NCBI RefSeq assembly: GCF_932526225.1 | Contig: NC_064042.1 | Span: forward strand, 5,945,540 to 6,009,539 | Length of the DNA: 64,000 nt | Source of the DNA: Nematostella vectensis | Lineage: Eukaryota; Cnidaria; Anthozoa; Actiniaria; Edwardsiidae | Reading direction: 5' to 3' | Shown here: positions 1-10,912 of the stretch, in pieces | Layout of the letters: the number at the start of each line of letters is the position of its first letter | Numbering within the stretch: the first letter of the stretch is position 1 | The notes under the pieces: generated by a model | What the model saw: the letters and a program-made list of their open reading frames with translations, nothing else | Told to the model about the DNA's origin: nothing | The model's database searches: none | Position numbers and translations under genes: made by a program

Positions 1-262
1 CTATCTGTGACAGCGAGACAAGGCTTGGGCTACCTGTGATAGTGCTACAAGGGGAGATAGGGAGTTCGGGGTACCCGTGAAAGCATGAAAAAGCCCATTT
101 ACTGTAACAGACAAATAGAACTTGTATTGAGCTATCTGTGACAGCGAGACAAGGCTTGGGCTACCTGTGATAGTGAGACAAGGGGAGATAGGGAGTTCGG
201 GATACCCGTGACAGCATGAAAAAGCCATTTACTGTAACAGACAAGTAGAACTTGTATTGAAC
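1..262. repeat. Tandem repeat, about 131 bp, two copies
   Basis: The stretch starting at 1 is repeated almost unchanged from about 132, ending near 262. Differences are a few substitutions and small indels. It may continue beyond the window edge. The reading frames across it are repeat artefacts. Confidence 0.85.
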
Positions 263-409
263 TTCTGCCAGCTCGAATCAATGCTCCTAAATTCACGCTG
301 TCAATCAAGACCGAGTTCTCCAAATGGAGTATAAAACAGACGACTGTATGTCCTTATAGCTGGTCAGAAAACAACGAACATGTGGTAGATTACCAAGGAA
401 CATACAGTA

Positions 410-561
410 TGTAGATTCCTGCCTCGTACCCAGGCGCTTACTAGCGTCTTTTGTTGCTTTGCGCCAGCGCTAAACCATTCCATGGCTCATTGCGCTCCCT
501 ACTATATTTTTAATTTGCTTTTGGTGACTTGAGACGCCTGGGTACGAGGCGGTGTAGATTC
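410..561. mobile_element. Mutator-type MITE with 9-bp target duplication
   Basis: A 134-bp element (419-552) has 18-bp terminal inverted repeats matching at 17 of 18 positions; the perfect 16-bp core is GCCTCGTACCCAGGCG at 421-436 with its complement at 535-550. The 9-bp direct repeat TGTAGATTC flanks it exactly at 410-418 and 553-561. A 9-bp target duplication is typical of Mutator-like elements. It has no coding capacity. Family assignment rests on the duplication length only. Confidence 0.8.
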
Positions 562-568
562 GCTATTG

Positions 569-881
569 TTACTGTCGAATCCGTTGTATCGCGACGCCGC
601 ATTTTTAAAAGATCGATTTGTGATCGATGAAAACATAAAACATCTTTTTGGGATTTTCTGTTCCGCCAGTCAAATTATTCTAAGCCAATCAGATTCTTGC
701 CATCTCGCGCCTAGTGCAGCTGCCTGGCTTTCTGTCGCGACACTGTCTTGTTTTCGTCCAAAGGATAGCCAGGCAAGTGCAAAAAGCGAGACTCTGATTG
801 GCTCAGAATGGTTTTACTGACGGAACCAAAACAAATCGTGTTTTGAAAACGCGGGTCGCGATGCAACGGATTCTACAGTAA
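569..881. mobile_element. Foldback (long inverted-repeat) element
   Basis: Positions 569-595 and 855-881 are inverted copies with 2 mismatches in 27. The complementarity continues inward, for example through the CCAATCAGA-type motifs near 690 and 795. This gives a long imperfect hairpin with almost no unique interior. No clear target duplication was found. The plus-strand ORF at 566-820 lies inside the arms and is not taken as a gene. Confidence 0.7.
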
Positions 882-1142
882 AACTGTAGTCGTCGCGGCT
901 TCACTGGCAGTAAGTTTGCTGTTTATAGTTGTTGCGCCCTCACTGTAGAGGGATATCTTGAATAACTTGTGGTTTTACGGTATGCAAGGAGTCTGTATTT
1001 ATCAATTTTCTTTTTCTCCTCATAAGAGGGAATCTCGTCATTTGGAAGAATCATTCTCAACCATATAAAAATCCATGGGTTAAAATGTTTATTTGTCCAT
1101 TACTGATTTGTCCATTATCTGTGTATGAATTATTTCGAGACT
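882..1142. other. Non-coding stretch, 3' flank of the WDFY gene
   Basis: AT-rich sequence with no supported gene. It should contain the 3' untranslated region of the minus-strand gene ending at 1143. No strong polyadenylation site could be singled out. Confidence 0.5.
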
Positions 1143-4100
1143 TCATGAGAGTAATATCGCCTTGATATCCCAGAGCTGCAAAAGCAACAAGACAGATGTG
1201 AAGATGAGAATTAAGGAAACTTAGACAGTATTAACAGCAATGGTAATACAAAACTTGATACTTAGCAATAGTAACAACAACAGAAGCAGCAGCAGAAAAA
1301 GAAACATTAGCAACAGAAAAAATAACAACAATAGCAGCAGAAACAATAACAAGAAAGGCAGCAGGAACAATAACAAGAATAAAAGCAGAAACAATAACAA
1401 TAGCAACAGAAACAATAACGACAAAGGCAGCAGAAACAATAACAAGAATAGAAGCAGAAACAATAACAACAATAGCAGCGGAAATAACAATAGCAGAAGA
1501 AACAATAGCAGCAGAACAATAACATTATAGAAACAATAACAAAAATAGCAGCAGAAACAATAATAACAACAGCAGCACCAATAGCTAAGCTACCAACAAT
1601 GACAACACTATCACCAGGAGCAGATATGGAAAGCATACTATACCATTCTTGATAATTCGATGACAACCGTATCACCAGGAGCAGATATGAAAAGCATACT
1701 ATGCACTCTACCTTGATAATTCGATGACAACAGTATCACCAGGAGCAGATATGAAAAGCATACTATACCATTCTTGATAATTCGATGACAACCGTATCAC
1801 CAGGAGCAGATATGAAAAGCATACTATGCACTCTACCTTGATAATTCGATGACAACACTATCACCAGGAGCAGATATGAAAAGCATACTATGCACTCTAC
1901 CTTGATAATTCGATGACAACACTATCACCAGGAGCAGATATGGAAAGCATACTATGCACTATACCTTGATAATTCGATGACAACCGTATCACCAGGAGCA
2001 GATATGGAAAGCATACTATGCACTATACCTTGATAATTCGATGGCAACACTATCACCAGGAGCAGATATGAAAAGCATACTATGCACTCTACCTTGATAA
2101 TTCGATCGCCACCACATGTTAACATCCTAGCCTTTGTAAGATCAACATGCAGATATTTGATTGGGTGTTTGCCATCATGATAAGAAGCAAGAGGAATACG
2201 ACTGAAACAACAGGAAACATATCACGTCTTTATAAATTTAGCTTTATTCATATATATCTATGTGACACAAATTAAGATGTCTTATTTATTTCATTACCCC
2301 TTTGTGGTGACAAAAAAAGGATAACATAGTTAACTAATGAGATTGGTAGCAAAAAAAAGGAAAAAATTCAATGGCCAAGGTGGTTCGATTGACAACACAA
2401 TGAAAAGAAATTGACAATAAAATCATCACTGTCATAGTCATCACAATAAAAACAACAAAAATTGACTTACTCCTCATCTGTGATAGTGCCATAACACTCA
2501 TTGCAGATTCGTATGGAGTATTCAAACCCCATTATAGGAAGTGTGGATTGTTTCTCGCTGCAGCTTTGGCATACTGCTCGACCACATTTTCTACAGTGGT
2601 GCTGAAAAATGTGAAAAAACAATAGTTTATAACACCAACTTTTGGCATTTCTTTAATTAAGCAATTCCTTCCAAGTCACAAAAATGAAGTGATGCAAAAA
2701 AAATGTCAGGAAATTAAGGTGAAATATTACTATTCCCACCTGTCTGACACCGACAGTCTTCTTGCTCCACATGTCCTTAAAGTTCCAAAAGAATGGACCA
2801 CCACAACGCTCACAGACATCACACTGAGACCACTCGGGAGTCTGAAAATGACAAACAAGAGTTGCCATATTTCATCAAAATGCTTCATACAAATACAACA
2901 AACCAAGAGAGCCACCATCACCATTTTTTACCATCAAATCACAGGTGGCCCAGTGTGTAAGTGTATGAGGCCTCTGGCCTTAACAGGTTTGATTCCCAGT
3001 TGAGATCTTTTTATTTCTCAGCCATGAATTCGAATTATTGAGCATCAGTGGGGTGCTAAAAGAGCTTTTATCCTCAGCTCCAGGTCGCTATTCTTAATGT
3101 GCACTGGGATTTTAAGTGAAAAGCTTAGAACATGGTTAATATTGTATAACACTTTATATATACTATAATTGATAAATAAAATAATAACAAACAAATAAGT
3201 GTATGAAAATCAGCAAGAGAGAACATGATGTAGGGGAATCTTGTAGCCTATGATATTGTCTCTGGAAGTTACTTTTAGACCGACAGCTATTCTTGACAGA
3301 CACATTGCTAGTTTTATTAGGAGATGCAGGCATGGATATGAGAGTCATAGATCTAGGAGTTTGGTGTCGGGTAAGGGAAAGGGTTTTCCCCCTCCCCCTT
3401 AAAAAGCCACCTTTAGACTCAAGCCCCCACTAGTCTATTTTCATTACCTCTTTTCTTTTAATCCTCATATCCCAAACCATAATGGCCCCATCTTCACCAC
3501 ATGAAATCAGCTTCTTGGAGTGGGCGGCAAAGCAGAGGGCTTGGACTTTGGATCTGAATAGAAGCAAGACAAACATTGACACAAAAATATGCCAACCCTT
3601 AAATAGACAGATTTAAGTTGAAACAATCCCTTCAGCTTGATGGCTTATGCCCTGGTTATTTATACAATACTTACATATGTCCCTGAAGTTCAAAGGCTGT
3701 TCCTTGTTGTCCTCCGATGTCCCAGATTATTATGGACTGGTCAAAGCTGCCAGAGAAAAGTAATCTCTTCTCAGCATCCCAGGCAAGCCCACCAATACTA
3801 CCTAAAACAACAACAATGGAATGACAACAACACATCTTAGTCCAGTTATAGTATCTACCTTATAGGGCGGTGCTAAGTGCACTTGCAATGAAGTAGAAAT
3901 CACAACTCAATGATATTACAAGTAACCTTAACAATATAAAAACAATATAAAACCACTTGAGAAGAATATCCTTAACAAGTCCAGTCCTCACTATGCCCTC
4001 AGGACATAGCCACTAAGGACTTATCAATACAGTGCGAGTTTCAGGTAACCTTGAAAAAGTAAAAAATAAAATGTTGTGGAATCTCAACGAAACCATCTGA

Positions 4101-7100
4101 AGAAGGTTTTATATTCTATTACTAAATTTAATAAAAAAAATAGTAGTAGTAGCTTGTAATTACACTTCTGGTATTTTGCTATGGGATGGCAAGATTGGGG
4201 CTGAAAGATACTCTTTAAAACCTCCATGTTTTTTTTTTTTAACTAGAGTATACACTGGTTAGTTTGTCAGTAGATCAACTTGTGATCACCTGTCGCCAAC
4301 CATGGGACACCATGCAACCAGGAAGGGGACTTGCCTGTATGTCCCTTGAGCGTCGTCACCAGGGACAGAGAGTTATTATCAAGCTTTATTACACTAATGT
4401 GACCAGCATAGTCACCAACAAACACATGTTTCGATTCAGGGTCAAACCTGACAGCCAGTCAAGGGTACATAAGTAATACCATACTTGTGAGCAAGTATGT
4501 GAAGAAGATATGTGACATGAGTGATTAACCAAACATGTGACAGCTGTGACATAAAGTAGTTGCGTGGACATAAATGTGGTTGTGTGACAAATAGGTGTGA
4601 TATAAAGTAGTTGTGTGACCTACAGGTGCGACATAAAGTAATTGTGTGACATATGTTAAGTGGGTGAAATCCATCATCCTATTTCACAAAGGGCAACAAC
4701 TAGACCTGAGCTTCTTGTTTGTCATATGGACAGTATTCTCAAAAAGATTTTTAGGAACAGGCAATTATGGTGTTGGAGACAGGTTAGGTTGCGTAGGTTT
4801 CAATTTCCTTGTTATTACCAAAAATAAAAATAAAACTATATTTTCTGTCTGGATGGAGACTGTTAAATCTCCAGAGAAGGCATCCTCAATGAGCCGGCAG
4901 CCAGCAGGTTTTGAGAAGGCCGTGATTACAGTATGTAACCATTTCCAGGAAGGGCAGAGAAGTGATAAAATTGATTAGCCAAGTATGTGACCATTTAGGG
5001 TAGGGTGGAGATGCACAAAGTGAAAAAGGATACTGCATTGACGTACACCAGGCCTCTGCCTGGTATCCACCGAGTCGTTTGCCACTTGTTGAGTCGTGCC
5101 ACTGGAAGTATTTATCCCGGCTAATACTCAATAACCACTCATATTCCAGTGAGAAACAATTAGCAGTCACCCTGTTCATGTGAGCTGTCGAAATAAAAAC
5201 ACTTCATAAGCAAGGAAAATCACATGGTATTGGTAGTATAGTAGAAAACACTTGACATGATGTAATTCAAGATTGATTGTAACCATATAACCACCTGACA
5301 TCATAATATTAAAAAAATTACACACCCAACCCGGGACCTACACATAACAAAAACAACTAAAAATATTGAAATTAAATGATATAATAATTTATAACTGTTA
5401 CCCTACCTAAATAATTTCTTTTGTGCTGCAATCGATTGAGGTCTTCAGATACTTCAAATTCCTGAAAAAAATTAGAAAAAGATTTATTTTGTTATGCAAA
5501 TAAACAGGCCTTGAGCACACATCTGTTAACAAGCAACTTGCTGCCTAGTTTGCTTAGCAGCTGCTTTTAATGTCACACACACCTTCCCCACAAGCAGCTG
5601 CTGTAAACTGAACCACATTTCTTTCCCACTGTTTGATGATTTCTATTTGAAAATGCAATGAGCCAATCAGAGTGTAGATACTGTTTAACATAGACCAATT
5701 CAAAGTCTGAATTAGATGAGCGTAAGGTCAATATGTCAGAGTTTGCAGGAAACTAGTACCTTTGGAGCACACTTCGAAATAAACTTCCTATGTGTTAAAT
5801 CTATTCATAAAATCATTGAATAAGAACCCTGAGGAAAACATAGATCATGAAAACTGTGTATGTTAAACACGAGTGACCAGATAACAGGACGCAACAAGCA
5901 ATGTATCTAGAATTCGCCAATTGACTAGCTTTCCACGCTCAAAGTTTATGTAAGAAGTTTTGATGTGTTGAATGCCAAAAGCTCCTTACTAGATTTGCCA
6001 ATCTTCCTGGAAAGACCAAGAAGCGACAAAGGAAAGGTTTTATTACTAGTAATGTGCATATTCATGCATGATCAAATAGCTCTTGTTGGCATTGATCGTT
6101 TCACCTTTCAAAGCCAAGTTCCGTAAACTATAGAGTACTCCCGATGAAATCTTGAATTTAGGTGCGACACTTTGTGGATATTTTCACTACCGTGCTTACT
6201 CACTCTTACTCAGGCAATTAGCATAGTGCATGAAATGTTTCAGGATTCTGGAACAGGATTCTGATTGGTCGAGAACGGGGAAGGAATGTGGTTCCGTTTA
6301 CAGCAGCCGCTTGTGGGGGAGGGTGTGCTGACAGTAAAAGCGGCTGGTAAGCAGACTACTTTCTGCCAAGGGCTAAAATATTTGTGACAGTACAAGCATG
6401 TGAAGGGGGTGGGTTTGCTGTCATATTTTTATCAAAATAATTATGTGTATGTGTCTACAAAACCACAATACCATGACATACTGTGATAGTTCCAGTTGCT
6501 AAGCCGACAAACAGTCTTCTGCTGGTTCCATGATAATCCACACTAGAGCAGGCATCTACAGGGTAATAAGGTGTAGGAGATCAGGTATGTTATGGATCTA
6601 TGGATATATATTTTACATATGAAAACTAACTACAGCTACATTGGATACCAGAGCCTTCAGACTTCTCTTGTCCAGTGACGCTCAGCCTTAGCCAGCTGTG
6701 ATGAAGAAGGCTCTGGGAAGGCAGGCTTAGCTCCATTTTCAACTTCGCTTTCAGTACAAACTGCAAGATCCCAACAGCTCCAGCCCAGAAACAATAAGAA
6801 TCAAGGACCATTGTCAAAACTAGCATTGAACCCCCCTGTGTACTTGGGTGTAAGCAAACCAAACAACCAAACAAAAACAACTGGCGATCACACAGCTGAA
6901 GTTTCAACCTTTGCTAAACACCTGTTCTTTTCTAGCTTATCCCAAATATGGGTATATTGACCAAAAATGGTTATGTGTTACTATGTCAATCTCGTTGACC
7001 AATCAGCTGCAGAAAATTGAACCTGGAACTGGGAAAAGCTACTTGCCACCCAGGGCCTCCTTGTTTGCTTGTCACGGCATTTTGGCTGAGCGTCACTGGA

Positions 7101-8073
7101 CAAGACTGGAGACTCTGGTACCCAAGTTATACTATAGTATGTTGCACATACTTTAGATTATCACAATCTTAAATGCCCTGTAAGAATATGAATTGAATTG
7201 AAAACAAACCTGATTTTGATGGTATTTGGCAACAAAAGACATTTGGAGCTTATACTAAATGTATAGTGTTTGTAAAAAGTGTCGACAAGACAAGAGTTGA
7301 CTGTATTATAATCAACAACAACAACAGCATATGTCTATAAACAGTTTTGTTAGTGTGCCAAACTTGCAGTAATTTAAGGCTAATGAGGGTGATGCAAGGC
7401 ATTTTCTTTTCAAAGTCATTATATAAATCTAGAAACAATGATAAATTTCCTATTCCTATTCTATGCAACTAATATTTATTGTGTTTGTTGCGTTTTACGT
7501 TTATTATTTTTTCGCGGAAATGGTTAAAAAAGTTCGCTTTGCTGGTTAATCTACTGCATAGTAAAGTCAATTCATCTTATGAAAAATACACAAACTTATG
7601 AAAAAGTCACAAACTTATCAGAGAAAATATCTCACTTGAGCAATAAGCCTATTGATAAAGTGACGTGATTTTTCGAATTGCCCAATTAAGCACGAAATGT
7701 GAATCCTACCGGCCATCATATGGCAGACGCTTGGCCAATATTGACCGCTTTCTCGCCTGATCCACAACCTCACACTACTGCAAAAGAAAATCAAGCATGC
7801 GGAATGGTTAGGAAAAGAGCAGCTCAAGTCTACAAGCGCGCAAGAAGGGGGGTAAACAACAGTGATGTCACGGGAAAATTCCTAACACTTGGTTAGTTCA
7901 GGTCGGGTTTTGGCTTACCAATCTTCAGATACGCTTATAATGGCATCCTCGTGTGGTATAGCAACTGCCATATTCACTATGTCGCTGCATCCTTCGAGTT
8001 TGTTAACTAATACTGGTTTAGGGATCTTTTTTCGTGCATTTTCCTCTTCCGTTTCCTTGATCGTGGCCGCCAT
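1143..8073 (-). CDS. WDFY2: WD40-repeat and FYVE-domain protein (WDFY1/WDFY2 family), 12 exons
   Basis: Assembled by eye from 12 phase-compatible coding exons: 8073-7919, 7777-7710, 6555-6482, 5461-5407, 5184-5034, 4447-4335, 3801-3675, 3553-3448, 2841-2740, 2601-2471, 2201-2093 and 1175-1143. They total 1224 nt, or 407 residues plus stop; human WDFY2 is about 400. The family is an endosomal scaffold: a seven-bladed WD40 propeller with a FYVE zinc finger inserted before the last blade, binding phosphatidylinositol 3-phosphate. Visible matches are the start [64 protein letters not shown], the FYVE core [16 protein letters not shown] with RICNEC (about residues 288-355), and the final [10 protein letters not shown]. 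All introns are GT-AG except intron 6, which has a GC donor (ACAG/GCAAGT at 4335). The start is the first Met that gives the conserved N-terminus. The gene appears intact. WDFY1 and WDFY2 cannot be separated by eye. Confidence 0.93.
1259..1590. repeat. AAC/AGC-rich simple repeat in the last WDFY intron
   Basis: Low-complexity purine-rich DNA made of AACAAT, AGCAGA and AACAAG-type units. It yields long poly-Asn/Ser ORFs on plus and poly-Leu/Cys ORFs on minus that have no other support. It lies between exons 11 and 12 of the WDFY gene. Confidence 0.9.
1600..2106 (-). repeat. 64-bp minisatellite built from the WDFY exon-11 splice donor
   Basis: About eight units spaced 61 or 64 bp apart; the motif CACCAGGAGCAGATATG starts at about 1612, 1673, 1737, 1798, 1862, 1926, 1990 and 2055. 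Read on the minus strand, each unit carries a copy of the last bases of exon 11 (CGAATTATCAAG). In five extra copies this is followed at once by GTAGAG or GTATAG, as at the native donor at 2093/2092. Two units (near 1646 and 1769) have lost the adjacent GT. Confidence 0.9.
2943..3060 (+). mobile_element. Possible tRNA-derived SINE fragment
   Basis: Inside WDFY intron 8, a box-A-like TGGCCCAGTGTG (2946-2957) is followed 28 bases later by the box-B-like GGTTTGATTCC (2986-2996). Spacing fits a tRNA-type RNA polymerase III promoter. No cloverleaf with good acceptor pairing is seen, so a tRNA gene is unlikely. The 3' limit is unclear. Confidence 0.4.
5546..6358. mobile_element. Long-TIR MITE in WDFY intron 3
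   Basis: Inverted arms of about 90 bp (from 5546 and ending at 6358) start with TAGTYTGCTTA and include CAAGCRGCTGCTGTAAAC. The ends carry TA at 5546-5547 and 6357-6358, compatible with a TA target duplication. The interior of roughly 600 bp has no ORF of note. A single related arm is seen at about 17113-17175. Confidence 0.75.
6642..7124. mobile_element. Foldback element in WDFY intron 2
   Basis: Arms at 6642-6689 and 7082-7123 are inverted copies, sharing GTCCAGTGACGCTCAGCC and the outer GGATACCAGAG/CTCTGGTACC. Weaker complementarity continues inward. The minus ORF 6626-6907 and plus ORF 6911-7156 lie across it and are not believed. Confidence 0.65.
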
Positions 8074-8097
8074 ATTGGATGCGCCGAATGCTCTTGT

Positions 8098-8103
8098 CAC
8101 GTG
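8098..8103. promoter_or_regulatory. CACGTG E-box just upstream of the WDFY start codon
   Basis: A perfect palindromic CACGTG lies 25 bases upstream of the proposed ATG at 8073 (minus strand). It could bind bHLH factors of the USF/MITF type. A single 6-bp match is weak evidence on its own. Confidence 0.3.
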
Positions 8104-8114
8104 AGTATACCCCA

Positions 8115-9940
8115 TAAGGCCTTGAGGTCATCACATAGCGGCAAGGGCCACAGGAATAGTGTCTTTTTGTGTGAAGCAATTGGCAGTTTAAGGGCCGAGC
8201 AATTTTTTACTTCCACAAATTCTGACAAATTCTGAGCAGAGCCAATGTGTAGGATATACCAAGGTATTACGAAAAAGTTATGATAGTCATTCTGAATCGG
8301 TAGCTTTCTGTAAAATATTTCAATTTCAAAATTCTTATTTTTTGCGTCTTGCATGGAAACGAAGCTATAAGTAAAAATCTTACAAAATAGGGCAAAATAG
8401 TGTTTTCCTCGAACAAATGGTGAAAAAAAAGGATAGGAAACATTATTTTCCTCATTTGTGTATCGCTTTTTGATTCCAGGGTGCTTTTTATCGTTAATTT
8501 ATGGAAGGATGAAAAATGTCAGTATTTCGCAATGAATTGTGGGTAATTAAGGGACAGGCATCGTAGTTCTCGTCGTTTTTACACGTTTTTTTGTCTTTTT
8601 TAGAAAAAAAAGAAATAGTTTAAACGAAAAAATATTGAAAAATAATGCTATTTCTAGAGAGTTATTCTTAGTGAGGCGTGTGGATACGGACAGTCTTTCT
8701 AGATATGCATTATTTCAGACACAACGTTACTACTCGCTGTTTAATCGAGTTCTTTAGCAATTTTGCAAGATAAACTGGTTTCCAATAGGCAAAATACCGC
8801 ATTGATTGTCTTAGATATAAATTAGTTCGATATGACCATAGCATTTTTCAGTGAAGGAAGGAAAAGTGCAGCTTTTCTAGATATGGTTGGACGATATACG
8901 ATATATTACCGGTACTAAAGGGCTTCTTTAAAAAAATCCTGGTCATGGGATTCCATGTCATCTCTTTCATCTGGAAATATTGGCACTATGTGCCGATGTT
9001 TTACATAAATATAACCTCCCCTGCTCGGTGCTGAGTGTAATACACCAAGAACACAAGACTTGTTTTGAATGAATCTATTGGTAAGAAATTGATGGTGATT
9101 CTGAGTTTCTGCTCTTGCCGAAAAACCACGAAACTGTGAAAAACTGTTTGATAGTGTCCGATCATTTTTTTTGATAACCCTCGGCTTGTGTAGTTCACCG
9201 AAAACACTCCTTTGTGAACAGGTAAATGAGCTGGGTACAAAAGACGTCTTAGAGCTGAGCAAGAATAATCTCAATCGATAATTAGTCAAAACCTTCTGGG
9301 GAAAGATGAGGTATTTTCAACCATTTCAGTGGTAGCTAATGAAAACGCTTTAAGGATTTGGAATAACGGAAGCCAGCACTAAAGCATAGTATAAGTCTGG
9401 AGCTTGAAAACCTACTTTTGGATAGTATATTCGTTATTCCCAAATCACTCTCCTTTAGCCAAATCGAAGGCGAGAAGAATTGATGTTACACTAGAAAAAG
9501 AGCCTCCAGCCTACAATGCAGAACGCAATAGTTATCCAGCTTGGTGACATAGTACTAAGGTGTTGAGGTGCTTGCTCGCAAATCTCTTGGAACCTTGCCC
9601 GTCTTCACGTAGCTCGAACTGTTAAGCGGGTGGACTGGTTTCAACGTAAGTGTTCGTCAAGCCGTGGATAAAATTGGAAAACTCCCGACAATAAATGTAC
9701 CGCCACTAACCAAAGTATCTACAGTGTTCCAGATTTCGAATCAATCGCTGAAGATAAAAAAGATCTGACATCTGACGTCATTGTGTTTGATCAAGGCCAA
9801 GGCCACCGATTCCAAGGCGAAAATTTTATAATTGGAGGATGGAGAGTTTTTTTGGCGTTTTTTTCTCTCAAACAATGGCGCAAGCCTGGCGGCATTCATA
9901 ACCCTATACAGGCAGACTGCATAAAGCTCCACCCCCCCCC
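8115..9940. other. Intergenic stretch with no supported gene
   Basis: AT-rich DNA. The longest open frame (minus, 8915-9289, 124 codons) has no recognisable domain, no signal peptide and no repeat structure, and overlaps another minus frame. I see no convincing exon or transposon end here. Confidence 0.5.
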
Positions 9941-9944
9941 CCCC

Positions 9945-10152
9945 CCTGTTTTCGGGAAAACAGACATAGCTACCCTGAACCAGAGTGGCTTAGAAACTAA
10001 AACTTGGGGTTTACCTAAATTTATTTATGAGGACATATTGTTGCCATCCCTGTTTTCGGGAAAACAGACATAGCTACCCTGAACCAGGGTGGCTTAGAAA
10101 CTAAAACTTGGGGTTTACCTAAATTTATTTATGAGGACATATTGTTGCCATC
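9945..10152. repeat. 104-bp tandem duplication next to a poly-C run
   Basis: The block starting with TGTTTTCGGGAAAACAGACA at 9947 is repeated at 10051, nearly identical through about 10152. A run of 16 C precedes the first copy. The next 670 bases (10153-10828) hold nothing I can identify. Confidence 0.9.
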
Positions 10153-10828
10153 ATGTTATCATCATAGACTATCCAGTCTTCACACATAGGTTTCCACTAA
10201 AAATGGTGATCTTCTATATTTTTTCCTTTTTTTCAAGTTTTATTGTCTCATTTGACTTAATAAGCATGGTAAAGTGACAAGTTTTACTAAGGCGTTTTAG
10301 TTACCTTTTGCTCTTTTAAAATCGTTGGTCAAAATGCCATATAATTTACTAGAACTTTAAAAGTGGTAGAACTTTCGAATTTAAGGGTCTTGGCCCATGG
10401 ACTACTGAATCAAGGAGCACATGAGAATAAAGTCTGCTTACAGTCTGATTTTCGTGTAACTAGCATTTTTAATGGCGAGCAAAATGTGACAATTTTTGGT
10501 CTCACTAAGTAAATCAGTATGTAAGTAGGGTACATCGAATCAATCGTGTTCTTGAAAACCGTTTCCATATAAGGAAAGCTCCTTATTTAAGGCATTACTT
10601 AACATATTTGGGAGCTTCAATCATTTTCTCCCGCTTTTTTATTGCCTTAGGACTGTGAAGTTAAGAATTTCCACCTGAACGTTCTTTCAAAAATTTTATA
10701 TTACTCTACAATCCCCAAGATATACCTGACATTCCTAAATACCAAACGGCTTGAGTTTGGATATAATGCTTTCCCGATACACCATTCCTTCTGCTTTAAT
10801 AAAAGGCTTTCTTTTAGTCTTTTTTGAG

Positions 10829-10854
10829 CCTTCCGCGTTGTACAATGCGGAAGG
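10829..10854. repeat. Perfect 8-bp stem-loop beside the LINE tail
   Basis: CCTTCCGC (10829-10836) pairs with GCGGAAGG (10847-10854) around a 10-base loop. It directly abuts the AATC microsatellite at the 3' side of the LINE. It may be the LINE 3' end or flanking sequence. Confidence 0.6.

Positions 10855-10855
<1 letters not shown>

Positions 10856-10911
<56 letters not shown>
10856..10911. repeat. (AATC)n microsatellite
   Basis: About 14 tandem AATC units. In the orientation of the adjacent minus-strand LINE this is a (TTGA)n tail; several non-LTR clades end in short tandem repeats rather than poly-A. Confidence 0.95.

Positions 10912-10912
<1 letters not shown>

Noticed and set aside
1221-1675. 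Long poly-Asn/Ser and poly-Leu/Cys open frames
   Set aside because: Products of the AAC/AGC simple repeat inside a WDFY intron; frames exist on both strands because the repeat lacks stop triplets.
7889-8115. Plus-strand ORF over WDFY exon 1 and upstream Met on the minus strand at 8115
   Set aside because: The plus frame is a shadow. The upstream minus Met adds residues with no family counterpart, while the Met at 8073 gives the conserved start.
8915-9289. 124-codon minus ORF as a gene
   Set aside because: No recognisable domain, no splice context, overlapping alternative minus frame; insufficient support.
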